Positions 1-10,757 of a stretch of 55,000 nt of DNA are shown here, piece after piece (the first letter of the stretch is position 1; every line of letters begins with the position of its first letter). The notes under the pieces were generated by a model. The model saw only the letters and a program-made list of their open reading frames with translations, had not been told where the DNA came from and searched no databases. Source of the DNA: Zopfochytrium polystomum (taxonomy: Eukaryota > Chytridiomycota > Chytridiomycetes > Chytridiales > Chytridiaceae); assembly GCA_025765615.1 (NCBI GenBank), contig JAIVFJ010000120.1, positions 1-55,000 on the forward strand, in the 5' to 3' direction. The translations under genes were made by a program, and so were the position numbers.

Positions 1-1587
1 GCACTTGCAGCTGATGGATCATCTGTCGACAAGAACTGAAACACCTTTCTGAGAAGCCACTTTCGTGAACCTTGGAGGACATTTTTGAGCAGGCTCTTCC
101 TTTCCTCCTCCATCTCGTCAGTGAGTGGAGCAAGCCATTCTTCCAATTCAAACAAGCGAGACCTGGAAAGTGAAATATCTGGACTTGGGTTGCCAGTCTG
201 GAGCTCAATCCTACGGCGATTGTAAACTTCTCTGGCCTCAGTAACAACTCTGTGTGTAAAAGGTAATTCAGACAAATGTAAAAAGTTATTGCAAAAATGA
301 CGCTTGCCCACGTACTTTGAAATATCAGTTTCTGGATTTGCTTTTGGTCCATTGAGATCTAGCACCATTTTCACAACATCCCGGACGGTCTGGCGGCCAG
401 GGCTCAGGGGGTGCTTGTGGGGCTTGTCAGGAAACTTCTCATGATCAAAGCTGTCAAAGGGCTTGACCACAAATGATTTTGAACCATCTTCCAAGGTTGC
501 TGGCACGCTCCTCGAAAGAAGAATGGGCAAGATATCATGACCCCTTTCCTCTTTCATCTGAAGAGCAAGCTCCCACTGATTGAGATGTTTAGTAAAAGGA
601 GAAGGTCCAAGGAAGGCAAAAAACGGCTCTTACTTACTTCCAACAAAACATTATCTGGTCTTTTGTCGGCCTCTTGCATTCTTTCCAAGCACTGGTCAGA
701 ACACAAGAGAATGATGACAGCAGAGTGGAACAGCCCAGACATGAAATTGATCCCCCATTTCTGAGCAAAGGAGAGGCACTTTGCATCCAAAAAGGCGTGC
801 TGGCCCTCTGAAATAGACTCCAGGGGAAGGAAAGAACCCCTAAAGTCCTCCAACAAAGCAATTTTGATTTCAAGGAACAGATTTTCGGCAATAACAGCCT
901 CCGAGGCGTGACGATAGCTTATTTGAATTACCAAAGTCCATAAGGATAGGAGTGAGAGAGCGGCTTACCTTATAAAGAATGGATGCTTCTGAATTTTGGA
1001 TTTGCAAATCCAATTTGCTGGGATCAACTCAGTCCAAAATTCTTCAGGAAAAGGAAACTATGTGTTACATTTGCTTGTCTTCTGAGGTATTCTTTATTGC
1101 TCACCTTTCTTGCATTCAACATTTTGGTCGTGTTCGTCCTCAATATCAGAGCTGCTGTCCTTATCCAGATCTTGCCCAGAAACATGAGTTTGAAGGGGAG
1201 TGACAGATCGTGGAGATACTGCAACAGAAGCAGAAGGCGAGTTTGAAATAACATTTAGATTTGTGACCACCTAATTGGCATGAAGCGGGTATTTTCAAAT
1301 ATCAGTGTTTCAAAGGAGGAAAAGCGATGGCAATGAGAAAATGATGAGCTAACCTTCCACTTGAAATTCTGAGAAAAGACCTCCACCAAATCATCATCCA
1401 CATCAAGAATAGTATTCCTTCCAGTGGCAGGGTCCTCGTAGAGCAGATCAATCGGAACAGACAGCTTCCAGCGCCCTCCAACCAACTGAAGCAGGCTGTC
1501 AAGACCAGCACAGGGATCCACACGGATTTTTCTAAAATTGCCACTGTACTCAAAGGATACTACAGGGTGGACAGCCTGGTTGCTCAT
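1..1587 (-). CDS. PB1-TIR domain protein (5' part; runs off left edge)
   Basis: Five exons read on the minus strand: 1587-1354, 1270-1105, 1041-969, 917-638 and 575-1, with introns of 83, 63, 51 and 62 bases whose phases all agree. The start ATG at 1587 opens a PB1-like fold (FRKIRVDP, LYEDPATGR, DVDDDLVEVF in the first 75 residues). A Ser/Asp-rich linker follows (exon 2), then a TIR domain beginning FFISYRHASE, with FLDAKCL, a conserved W/F..GL..S segment and DNVLLEWELAL across the last intron. After the TIR domain lies about 150 residues of charged helical sequence without a family I know. TIR domains signal by homotypic assembly or cleave NAD+. At the place where the NADase glutamate usually follows the conserved W I read KWGINF, so catalysis is doubtful. 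No stop is reached before the edge. Domain calls are from pattern recognition, not a profile search. Confidence 0.75.
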
Positions 1588-2914
1588 CGGATATTACTGC
1601 AGTATCTACTTGATCGCCGAAATCTGCAAACAATGGTCATGATTAGGAATGGAAGCTGCAAGGTTGAAACAAAGGAATGGGGAAAAGGCGAGAAAAAAGA
1701 ATTTTTGATTTTAGTGGAGTACTTCAGGCTCTAGAAGTTGGTGAACGTCGAATTACTGACTCTACAAAACCTTAGTGAAAAAGTCCTCGCTCAAATATTG
1801 TCTGAACAGGTGTCAAAGTTTGCGCACAAGAGCGCAAAATTCCGAAGTAGCCTTTTTTCAGCGATGGAAGGTGTGGCTCATGTGGAACTGTAATACAAAA
1901 TGGAGTAAATCGAACGCGGACGCGAAGGTCATCCGTTGCACGGCGGCTGAATCGAGTATCGGGCGATCGAATGAAACGAAGCCGCGACGTCCCAATCGCT
2001 GGCGCAATGAGGAAGCGCGGTGCGGTTGTTCGAAGATCTTTGCCATCACGCGGCTCAGCCACACGGAAAGCAAGAGTGACGATTGTCCGAGCGCAGATTC
2101 CCTGGTTGCGGGGAATGATTGGCGTCCACGATCCGTCGTTTGCTCATCCAGTTCGTTTACACCTTCTTGTTGGAACGCGGAGGCAACCCTTGTTTGGCGA
2201 TCGGGCGTCTGCGAGAGGGAGGAGGGCAAGTCAAACGGCGCTCACCCCAGACAAGACGTTTGTTCGATTTTGTGTTTTGTGCTGCTGTTTGGTGGCTAAG
2301 CCCCGCTGCCGCCTATTTGGGACTTGCACGGCTGACCTTCAAACAAACAACTGCGATCCAAAATATACTAAAATATACTTGTCCTTTCTCGTGAGGGCGG
2401 AAAACTGTGGAGGACGGTTTGAACTCGACGGGTAGTTGTTGTTTTCGATGAGATTTTGGACAGAGGGTGGTGCCAATGTGAAAAGGCGCGCAGAGACGTT
2501 TGCCTTGAAGCGTTGGAACCATCGACTCGAGAACGGGCGAAACAGACAACCGAACAGACGGTACGCGGCCGGCGAATTAGCGTTTCAGAGACACGTTGCG
2601 TTTGAGATTGCTATTGTTTTCCTTGGGCGCCTCACAAGGTGGAGGGGAAGAATGATTGAAGGAACGAACGTGCATCCACGAGAACACCCCCAAAAACTGA
2701 ATGGAAAGAAAAAACATAACCGTAGGTTGACATTGGTTGCGGATAGGATTGCAAACTTGGACGAAGTGATGATAAGAATAAAACACAACATGTAGTCGCA
2801 AAGAGGGAGGCGATGGGTATCGGGCGGGCGGGGGCATTTAGTATCAACATACAGCCTCGTCAACTCTCCCCATCTTCCACGTCCTCCATAATTTCGGCAA
2901 GATTCCGGGGTCAC
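1588..2914. other. Intergenic, no gene recognised
   Basis: This holds the 5' flank of the PB1-TIR gene and the 3' flank of the propeptide remnant. Open frames up to 174 codons exist on both strands between 1770 and 2800, but none has family resemblance, splice logic or composition like the neighbouring genes. No tRNA or repeat was seen. Confidence 0.5.
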
Positions 2915-3425
2915 TCAGACGTTCATCTGGCCTCTGACGGGCAAGACGGGGATCGGCCTCCTCACCGCCGACACGGGCTTGATGTCGATTACGCCTTCGA
3001 GGTCCTTGAGCGCCTCCATCGCGGACACGCCCGGCTGCATGATCTCGACCGACGCCCCGCAAAACAGCTTTGTGTTGGTGGCAGTGCGGTGGCGGAACGC
3101 GATAACCCTTTGCCTCGAGGTGGCGCGCCACGGCCGCCTGCGGGTCAGTGCAGGAGCCGCCCGGCGTGAACTCGACCATCACGATCTGCGGGAGGAACGA
3201 AGACGACGCCGCCATTATGTGGCCGTTAACGTTGTTGTTGTTGTTCTTGCCGATGCTGAAGTCGTCGTCGTGTTCCTCGGCGGTGGCGGCGGCGGCGGCC
3301 AGGATCGTCGTCGGCGATGCGCCGTTCGTGTTGAAGAGGAGTGAGGTGAAGAGGGCGACGGCGGCGAGCGAGGCGGCGGCGACGACGGAGAGGACGATTA
3401 CAAACAGTGAGGAGCGGCGGGGCAT
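2915..3425 (-). pseudogene. Subtilase propeptide (inhibitor I9-like) remnant with a one-base frame step
   Basis: The ATG at 3425 starts a signal-anchor-like N terminus (MPRRSSLFVIVLSVVAAAS...) followed by a low-complexity Asn/Asp stretch and a segment like the subtilisin propeptide/I9 inhibitor fold: IVMVEFTPGGSCTDP, then AVARHLEAKG. Near 3095-3100 the homology jumps by one base (one G of a GGG too many on the coding strand) and continues VIAFRHRTATNTKLFCG, SVEIMQPGVSAMEALKDL, EGVIDIKPVSAVRRPIPV to a TGA at 2917-2915. No Asp-His-Ser protease domain follows, so this is a broken or truncated subtilase, or a stand-alone inhibitor carrying a sequencing error. I9 domains fold and inhibit subtilisin-like proteases in the secretory path. 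The family call is inference from pattern. Confidence 0.5.
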
Positions 3426-3619
3426 CTGTTGTCTGGATGATAGTCAGTGAGTCAGTTGTTGGTTGTTACTGCTCTCGTGACAAGGCAGGAAGGCAGAGTG
3501 GTTCTGAACCCAGCAGGGCAGCAGGGTTAGTCCGCAAAAGGAAGAAAATCGCTTTGAGAAGAATGAATGTCTTTCGGCAAATCTGGCGGATGCTGTCTTC
3601 TCCCGAGTCCCTCGTCCTC

Positions 3620-3650
<31 letters not shown>

Positions 3651-3830
3651 CCACTCGCTGTCTCTTCTCTCTCTCCGGCCCTCTTCGGCGTCTGTCCTCC
3701 ACCAAAAACCTTGTTTCTTTCGGGATGTCTCTCCCCTCTCGCAACCCAATGCCTTCTCCCTTTAAAAAAACGAACCTCTCGTTCTGTCTTTCTCGCTTCA
3801 CCCTGCACACACACACACACACACACACAC
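3426..3830. other. Divergent intergenic region with TC and CA microsatellites
   Basis: The region between two divergently read genes (starts 3425 minus and 3831 plus). It has a (TC)n run near 3630-3652 and a (CA)n run at about 3807-3830 that ends directly at the ATG of the plus-strand gene. No further gene seen. Confidence 0.7.
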
Positions 3831-4863
3831 ATGTCCGCCTCCAACTCCCACCAAAGAATCGGGTCCCTCCCTACCTACCGCCCTCGCGTCCCTCCCAAAG
3901 ACTCAACAACCACTGCCAACAACAACCCCGTCCAGAGCAGCACCAGCACCAGCATCCCCGACACCAGCAGACCCACCACCACAGCCGCCGCCCCTCACCG
4001 CCCGCCCTACGCCGCCTCCTCTCCCTCCTCGACCGCGTCCCCCACCTCCTCCCCTTCCACCGCACTCCCGAGCCACCTGACAGCCATCGCCATCCCCCCT
4101 CCCCCACCGTCGCCCGCAGCGTCGCCGTACCCGCCGTCGGCCCACGTTCCAACCTCGGCCGGCGGCTCCGATCGCCGGCGCCTGCCCCTGCTCCCCGTGG
4201 CCGCCCTCCAGCCCAAGGCGATCACGCGCTCGTGGCTGTGGGCCACGCTGCTCGTCGCAGGCGCGGTGGTGCTCGCCGCCACCGCCATCGCCGCTGCTAT
4301 CGTCGTCACCAGCAACAACAACAAAAACAAGAGCAACAACCCCGCGACGGCCGTCACCACCACCGCGACTCCCGCCGCGGGCACGCAGACGGTTGGCCCG
4401 CTGCAGCCGCCGTCGCCGACGACCGCGGCAGCGACAGTGCCGGACCGCTTCCTGGTGCGGCTGGCCGGCACGGAGATGTGCCTGAGCGGGCAGGTGCCGT
4501 CGCTCGTGGCCTGCAGCAGCGCGACGGGGACGGCGGCGGCGGGAGGGGGCGAGCAGGTGTTTGCGCGGTCGGGGCGGGCCGCGTGGCGTCATGAGGCGAC
4601 GGGCGGGTGCCTGTCGCTGGTCAACACAGACGTAGGTGTATTTGTTAGGATTAATTGCCGAATGTTAGCGCAAAAAAAAAGTTAACCCCCCAGCCCTTCG
4701 CATGCAGTACTTGTCATTCGACCCGTGCAACAGCGCAAACGCGTTCCAGGCGATAACCTACGGCGCAGACGGCACCATCAAAGCTTACGGAAACTCTTGC
4801 GTGGCGGCCTCGCTTGCGCCGTTCGGCAACTGTGCTCGGTTTGATTTGCTCCCCGTGGAGTGA
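3831..4863 (+). CDS. Type II membrane protein with cysteine-rich beta-trefoil-like ectodomain
   Basis: Two exons, 3831-4631 and 4708-4863 (intron GTAGGT...GCAG, phase 0), encode about 318 residues. The first 135 residues are Ser/Thr/Pro/Ala-rich. A hydrophobic helix of about 25 residues (LWATLLVAGAVVLAATAIAA) follows near residue 140, then a polar linker and a C-terminal domain of about 110 residues with repeated short motifs: AGTEMCLSGQ, LVACSS, ATGGCLSLVNTD, LSFDPCNSAN, GNSCVAAS, FGNCARFDLLPVE. The spacing of Cys, CLS and hydrophobic strands recalls ricin-B/beta-trefoil carbohydrate-binding modules, but the QxW repeats are not clear, so the fold is tentative. The topology suggests a signal-anchored surface or secretory protein with the domain outside. 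The ATG is the first in frame after a CA microsatellite. Confidence 0.65.
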
Positions 4864-5974
4864 GCTGCGGGATCCTCTCCACACCAATTCCTTCCTGCTT
4901 TACGATAACCCAGTCTTTCCTCTTTCGCCTTGTGTGTGTGAGCTTTTCCTCCCGTCGAGCCTTTTTAGGTGTATATTTTGAAGATTTGAGGAGTCGTCCT
5001 TTTCCTCTCCTTTGTTTTTAGATTCTCTGGTCAACCCCCAGATAAAGAAACCCCATATTAAACGTTTTTTACTTTCGATAAACGAGAGGATCGAGCGGTC
5101 TTGCGATGTTTACGAATTTGGAGAGCGTTGGTCGAGGTCGGCGCTTGTCGGGAAGAGAGAAAGACAGCAAAGCTGGGAAAGTGCCCTCCCTGGACGAAGC
5201 AGGTTCGGATAGCCTGCCGACCGAGCGCTGATCTCTTCCTACCGCCTGGGAGGCTGCGGGGTTGCACGGAAGGGATCGGCAGGCCCCTCTCCATGTTTTT
5301 TGTAATTTTTTTTTTTTTTTTTTTTGCACGTGCTTGCGCCGGGAGAATACGCGGATCCGCGTTTGCGTGACTCCCCGTGAGTGCTGGATTTTACCTCACA
5401 TTGAGCCTGGCTCGCTTGGAAGGCCGTCCGTGATTGGTAACGCGAATTCACCTGCTAAAATTAGCATAAGGGAGCCTGCGCTAATTCCAGATTATTATGC
5501 CCAGGCCTAGCTACCAACCCACAAAATCACTGCATCAAAAGTATTCGGCATAGCCAGCTCCACAACTCCTACCCCTTAAGCGCCCCCTCCCCCCCTCCAC
5601 ACCTCAGCTCCGAAGCAACGTTCAAGCACCCGAGAATACCTCCCGACCGCCACATATCGTCTGAATTAACAAGAAACTTCCTTGCGCGGTCTCAGACAAG
5701 CAACCTCAAAACAAACTCTCCCCAGAAAGAAGCGCGCAAAGAATGGTTGTCCAGACCGGCTTCCTCCGCACCTACGGCCAGCTGCGCTTCCCCGAGCCGC
5801 ACCACAAGCTCCGCATCTCGCACCGGCCGGCGTACCCGCCGCCGCCGCCGCCGACACACAAGCCGGCAAGCGGCCGGCGCTCGCGGGTGGCGCTGCCCGT
5901 TCAGGGGGGTACCAGCGCCCGCAGCAGAAGGAGCAGGAGCAGCAGGACGTGGGGTGGCGGCGGCGGCGACGACC
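4864..5974. other. Intergenic; possible 5' leader of the Brp/Blh gene
   Basis: AT-richer 3' flank of the previous gene, including ATAAAG near 5043 and a poly(T) tract at about 5307-5325. From 5743 an ATG opens a 'MVVQTGFLRTYGQLRFPEP' frame that runs into Pro/Arg-rich sequence in a different frame from the downstream enzyme. It might be a spliced 5' exon of that gene, but I found no convincing splice pair. No RNA gene seen. Confidence 0.5.
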
Positions 5975-7487
5975 ATGGGGGCTGCGGCAGCGGCGGCGGA
6001 GGCGGCGGCGGCCGAGCACCGGCGGGCGGCGCTGGGGCGAGTGTCGGCGGCGGTGACGGCGGCGGTGGTGGTGCTGTACCGGGTGTGGCCTGCGGCGTTC
6101 GTGGCGCGGGCGGCAGGCCCGCTGATTGGGTTCTCGATCCTCGGGGTCGGGGTGCCGCACGGGGCGCTGGACCACCTTGTGTTCTACAGCGTGGCGCGGC
6201 GTCGGGCGGAGGTCGTCGGCGACGACGGCGTCGGCGTCGGCGCCGGGGGCGAGGTGGGGCGGACGGCGGACGAAGCGGAGCGGGCGCGGTGGCGGCGCCT
6301 GCGGGCGCAGACCAAGGTGTGTTTCTACGCGTCGTACACGGGGACTCTGTTGCTGCAGCTGCTGCTGTGGGCGGTGTACCCCGCGCTGGCGTTTTGGATG
6401 TTTCTGGTGATGTCGGCACTGCATTTTGGGCAGGACGAGATGGCGTACTTGCAGGGGCTGGGCGCGGTGCGCGGGGACGCGGTGCGGGTTTTCTTGTCGC
6501 GCGGGGCGATGCTGCTCGGCGGGGTGCTGACGACCGACACGGCGGTGACGGGCCCGGTGGTGGCGCGGCTGCTGAGGGTCGACGAGGCGCGCGACGGCAC
6601 GCTGGCGTTCTTGGGCGCCGGGGCCGACCCCGCGGGTACGCTGGCTGTCAAGGCGGTGATGATGGCGCAGCACGCGGTCGTGCTGGCGATGGAGATGTGG
6701 ATGACTCGGAACGACGGGGAGGCGGTGCGCAGGGCGTGGCGCGGCGAGGCGGGCAAGGCGGCGCTGCTTGCCGTGCTGGTTGGGACGGTGAACCCGCTGA
6801 TCGCGTTTGCAGTGTACTTTGGCTGGTGGCACGCGCTCGGGTCGGTGTTGACGCAGCTGGAGTTTCTGAAGAGCGGCCTTGCGCGGTCCGAGTGGAGCGG
6901 GTACGCAACCAGGGCGCGCGGCGGCGAGCGCCGGCTGGAGCCGTCGTCTTCAGGAGAGCCTGGGTGGCCACGGTTTATACTTCCTGATGTGAAACGATTC
7001 TTCGTTTTGGCCTTACCCTTTACGAGCATCGCCCTTGCTTTTATGGCGGGGTTTTACATTTGGACTGTGGTGAGTTTGGTGCGGTCTCCTCTTCTCTGCT
7101 TGAGGGCTTTAGAGTCGATTACCTTCTGACCATCTGTTTCAGCCCGGCGCCTTTTCACTCTCGGGCTCACCAAGCTTCGATCTCGACTCGACCGAGATTT
7201 GGACAACATTTGTCATTTGCATATCCTCGCTGACGGCTCCGCACTTGTGGGTGATGATGCTGATGCACGAAAGCGCGGGCAGCCAGGACTCGAAGACTGC
7301 CTCGCTCTCCAAGACTGGTGCAGCCCCATTGCCGCCGCCATCTACGATTGCTTCTTTGCCGGTAGAAAGACCCAAGAGCCCAGTGACTGAGGGACAAGGC
7401 TACGTGCGGCCACCGTCCCTTGTACGTGCCTGGCGTGGATCACTCAACGCGCGAGTTCTGGATATGGTGGACGCCGTCTTGCCGTAG
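5975..7487 (+). CDS. Brp/Blh-family beta-carotene 15,15'-dioxygenase-like membrane protein
   Basis: Exons 5975-7069 and 7143-7487 (GTGAGT...TTTCAG, phase 0) give about 479 residues. The multi-spanning core carries four histidine motifs typical of Brp/Blh enzymes in the expected order: GVPHGALDHLVFY, SALHFGQDEMAYL, AVYFGWWHALGS and, across the intron, SLTAPHLWVMMLMH. Family members cleave beta-carotene centrally to retinal, the rhodopsin chromophore, in membranes of bacteria and archaea. Here there are extra loops and a soluble tail of about 75 residues rich in Ser/Pro. I chose the ATG at 5975 because it sits in GACCATGG context and precedes the first hydrophobic helix; upstream coding is possible. 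AATAAA at 7648 could serve polyadenylation. The family assignment rests on motifs; substrate is inferred from the family. Confidence 0.78.
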
Positions 7488-8630
7488 CCATGCGCTTCGA
7501 CATTCTGCGTAGAAACATCCTATCATAAAAGACGCATACTGCTTTCTTCACTCCCTCGCTTACTCGCTCACCCTCGCCCTGTTTGTTCCACCTCCTAAAC
7601 TGCTTCACGCACTCTTTTAGTTTTAACTTGTGAGCCTTGCTTGGAAAAATAAACCAAGGTCGATATTAATGAGCGTAAAGTCCGGAATTCGCACAGCTGA
7701 GTAAAGTGGGAGAGCCTTGCCGTCCAGCAACGACCCGCAGTGCGACGATCATTCAAAGTGAGCATTGCTCGGCGAACGCCGTAGGATTATCTGTCATAAA
7801 GTGTCTGCGGACCATGCCCGCAACATCCCAGCCGCTGAGGCGGGGTCTTGTTCTTCCTCTACCCTTTTCTCTTCAAACAGTACTTTCCGCCTTGGCCGCT
7901 GGTCTTGCCCGTTTTTGCTTTTCGCATCCTGCTGTGGCCGGACTCTCTCCGAGTGCACACCAGCTCGAGCATACCAAGAGTGTACTATCGGGTTTTCGGT
8001 TCGGCCTGCAAGGGAAAGGCCTGGTCAGAATGCAAATCCCGGCAATCTCCCGTTGCGACAGAGCATTTACTCCCTCTTCAAGTGAAGGCTGGCGATCGGC
8101 TCCAAAGACAGTAGTAGCAGTGACGAAAGTCTTCCGCTTTCTAAAAAAAGAAAAACTCAAAACTCTCTCCACTTACCTCACCACCGACGACTACCGCGAA
8201 GCTCTCCCCCCCTTTCTGGGAACGGGACACGCCCTTCAAAGCGCAATCAACTTGGCCCGCGCCAAAACTGCCGAGCCGTCCGTCCTCCAACCCCCTTCCC
8301 GCTCCCCTCTTGTTTGTGTTCATGGTTGACGGTGCTTAGGCGCGCACCCATTCCCAGCAAACAAACCATCGGCTTCGAAAGGGCGGTGACAGCAGCTGCA
8401 GCCGAGCTGCCAGGGACCCCCCTTCAACGTTGGCCTGCACTCACTCCCCCCCGTCGCCCCTAACGAGGCCACCGGGACTGTCCACACGGAAACCTCCTTT
8501 CCCCGCACCCACCCCCCCGCGCACACCGTCGTCCTCGTCCACGTCTTCGCTGTCCGAAAGTCGCCCAACCTCACCACCGCCGCAAAAGAGAAAACAAACA
8601 AACAAAAAAACTAACACACGCACACACAAA
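7488..8630 (+). other. Intergenic with one possible orphan exon (about 7832-8114)
   Basis: Mostly flanking sequence between two genes. A plus-strand stretch near 7845-8114 reads VLFFLYPFLFKQYFPPWPL, then LPVFAFRILLWPD and VYYRVFGSACKGKAW before a TAG at 8114. It looks like a hydrophobic C-terminal exon that could be spliced from upstream, but an in-frame TGA lies just before it and no partner exon was found. Treat it as unassigned. 8590-8630 is an A/C-rich leader just upstream of the next ATG. Confidence 0.25.
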
Positions 8631-10214
8631 ATGGAAACCCTCGCGTCGGCGCACGGCGCCTGCCTCTTCGACAGCCCCTACGCCGGGCCGGACGGCGGCG
8701 GCTGGACGCCACTCGCCGGCGACGTCGTCGTCGCCGCCGGGCTGCACGGCTACCCCGTCGCGGCGGCGGCCGCCGTCCCTCCGCAGCATCCATCGCCGCC
8801 GCCGCCGCCGCCGCCGCCGCAGCAGCAGCAGCACTGGCCGCACCCGCTGCGGCGCGCGCAGTCGGACCGCCACGCCGCGGCGGCGGCGGGGCAGCCTGGC
8901 GGCTTGGGGAGCTGCGACGGCGCGGCCGCAGCGGCCGCCAGCCTCTGCAGCGTAGCGTGCGGCGGGTGCGGCGGCCGCGGCGGGGGTGTGGAGGGCGGCG
9001 GCAGCACGGCGCTGACGGACGCGACGCTGTGCGAGTCTTCGCAGTCGCTCGCCGCGAGCGAGAGCGGTGCGGCTGAGGCGGGGGCGGCGACGATGGACCC
9101 GATCATAGCGCAGATCCTGTCGGCGCGCGGGCCGATCGACGACATTTCGCCGTCGGACGAGCTGGAGCGGCAGCGGCGGATGTACGTGATGCTGCGGTGG
9201 TCGCCACGGTACAAGAAGCTGCAGGTGCAGGGGGCGAACGCGACGTGGGGGCTGATGGGCGAGGAGGGTGGCGACGGCGGTGGCGGCGGCGGCGGAGTCG
9301 AGGTGGACGGGGACGAGCGAGGGGAGGACGGTGCGGAGGCGGCGAGTGGGGAGGGCGGTGGTGGGGGCAGAGGCTTCGGGGGTAGACGGGCGCTGTGTTT
9401 GCAGGATCTGCTGGACACGGTGGACGTGGAGTCGGACGCCGGCGACGACGTGCCGCCGTTACCGCCGCCCGCGGGTGTTGGTGGCGGCGGCGGCGGTGTG
9501 CAGGATGGCCCGGGGATTCCGCCGGCGGCGACGGGGACGACGTTCCTGGCGGTGCCGGCGGGCGCCGGAGGTGACCCGGCGTCGCCGCGAAGCGAGACGA
9601 GCTCGATCGAGTACTCGCTGCGCCGCAGCGCGCCTGGTGCGTTTACAGAGGCCCGCGCGCGGCGCTGCAGCCTGGACAGCGTCGGCAGCGGTGACGGGGG
9701 CGTCCTGGGCTACGGCGGCGGCGGCTGCGTGGGCGGCGCGGCCGGGTCCAAGCGGCGGAGACGGCGCGTCTCGTTCTCAACGACCGTCACGCTGATCAGC
9801 CAGGAGGTCGCGATGGGCGAGCATGGGCCCACGCTGGACGAAGAGTCATTTAACGAGGCCCTTGCGAACTCGGCGAGCGATGATTCCGGCGGTGGGCTGG
9901 TGGTGGCTGGCCAGTTTACCGAGGCTGCCTCCTTCGCGGCAGAACCTTGGACGTCGGCGTCGAGCCCAGGCCACACGCTGCTGGAGGAACAAGAGTTAAC
10001 GCCATCGCCGTCGGTGCCGCCGCCGCCGCCGGGGATTTTGCTCCACCCAACCGCCGGACACGAGGTAACGCCGACACAAGTGTCGGAGGGGGCCGCGCCG
10101 GTCTTCGTCGTCGAGGAAACATCGGTCAAAAGTATCAAGTTCAAGAGGAGAAAGTGGTGGAAGGGACTGTTCGGTCCCCGACCTGACTCTACGGACGAAC
10201 CGTTGGAAAAGTAA
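8631..10214 (+). CDS. Large disordered protein with RVSF (PP1-docking-like) motif
   Basis: A single open frame of 527 codons from an ATG in A-rich context (ACAAAATGG). Most of the product is Ala/Gly/Pro/Ser low complexity. Three more conserved-looking patches stand out: PIIAQILSARGPIDDISPSD followed by LERQRRMYVMLRWSPRYKKL (residues about 160-200), an acidic LQDLLDTVDVESDAGDD patch (about 255-275), and a basic block KRRRRRVSFSTTVTLISQEV at about residues 374-393. The core RVSF, preceded by arginines, matches the RVxF docking consensus for protein phosphatase 1. The C terminus is basic-aromatic (KFKRRKWWKGLFGPRP). No catalytic domain is visible. I infer a regulatory or scaffold protein, possibly a PP1-targeting subunit; identity unknown. 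Frame, codon use and Met context support it as real. Confidence 0.6.
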   Translation: METLASAHGACLFDSPYAGPDGGGWTPLAGDVVVAAGLHGYPVAAAAAVPPQHPSPPPPPPPPQQQQHWPHPLRRAQSDRHAAAAAGQPGGLGSCDGAAAAAASLCSVACGGCGGRGGGVEGGGSTALTDATLCESSQSLAASESGAAEAGAATMDPIIAQILSARGPIDDISPSDELERQRRMYVMLRWSPRYKKLQVQGANATWGLMGEEGGDGGGGGGGVEVDGDERGEDGAEAASGEGGGGGRGFGGRRALCLQDLLDTVDVESDAGDDVPPLPPPAGVGGGGGGVQDGPGIPPAATGTTFLAVPAGAGGDPASPRSETSSIEYSLRRSAPGAFTEARARRCSLDSVGSGDGGVLGYGGGGCVGGAAGSKRRRRRVSFSTTVTLISQEVAMGEHGPTLDEESFNEALANSASDDSGGGLVVAGQFTEAASFAAEPWTSASSPGHTLLEEQELTPSPSVPPPPPGILLHPTAGHEVTPTQVSEGAAPVFVVEETSVKSIKFKRRKWWKGLFGPRPDSTDEPLEK

Positions 10215-10709
10215 CCGCCGAACCGCCCTCTATCGGAGTCCTCCCTGATCTGCCTCGCTCTCTCTCACATTATCCTCTTCACGCGCCGCCCCAATTGGCC
10301 TCTCTCCCTCCCTCCCTCTCTCTTTTTGTCTTAAACTACCCCCCCCCCCCCCCCCCCCCCCCCCCAGCCTCTCGCTTATGTCGGAACCCAGCCAAAGCAT
10401 GTTTCATTCTTGTGCCCTCTAATCTCCCAACAAGTGAGGCAGGGTACCGCCACATTTTAACCGCAGACTTCCTCACATTCTCGTCCTACCTCACCCCAAA
10501 TGCCTCTTACCTGTCCAATGTCCATTCGTGACTCGTTTCATCATATACCGACAAAACCGATTTCTTCTCTCGACTAAGCCTGTGTGCCTGTAATTTCGAA
10601 TGATAGTTTTTGGAAGCCGCGTTTGCGCGGGGTTTTGGAGCTGAATAAGGATGATTTTCTTGTGACTTTGGAAAAACTGAGTGAGCAAGTGCGTGAGTGA
10701 GTACTGTGT

Positions 10710-10757
<48 letters not shown>

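Noticed and set aside
1770..2800. Hypothetical genes on either strand
   Set aside because: Several frames over 100 codons, but mixed composition, no motifs, and mutual overlap.
7845..8114. Separate membrane-protein gene after the Brp/Blh gene
   Set aside because: Only one exon-like stretch, preceded by an in-frame stop and without a partner exon; left as a note in the intergenic entry.
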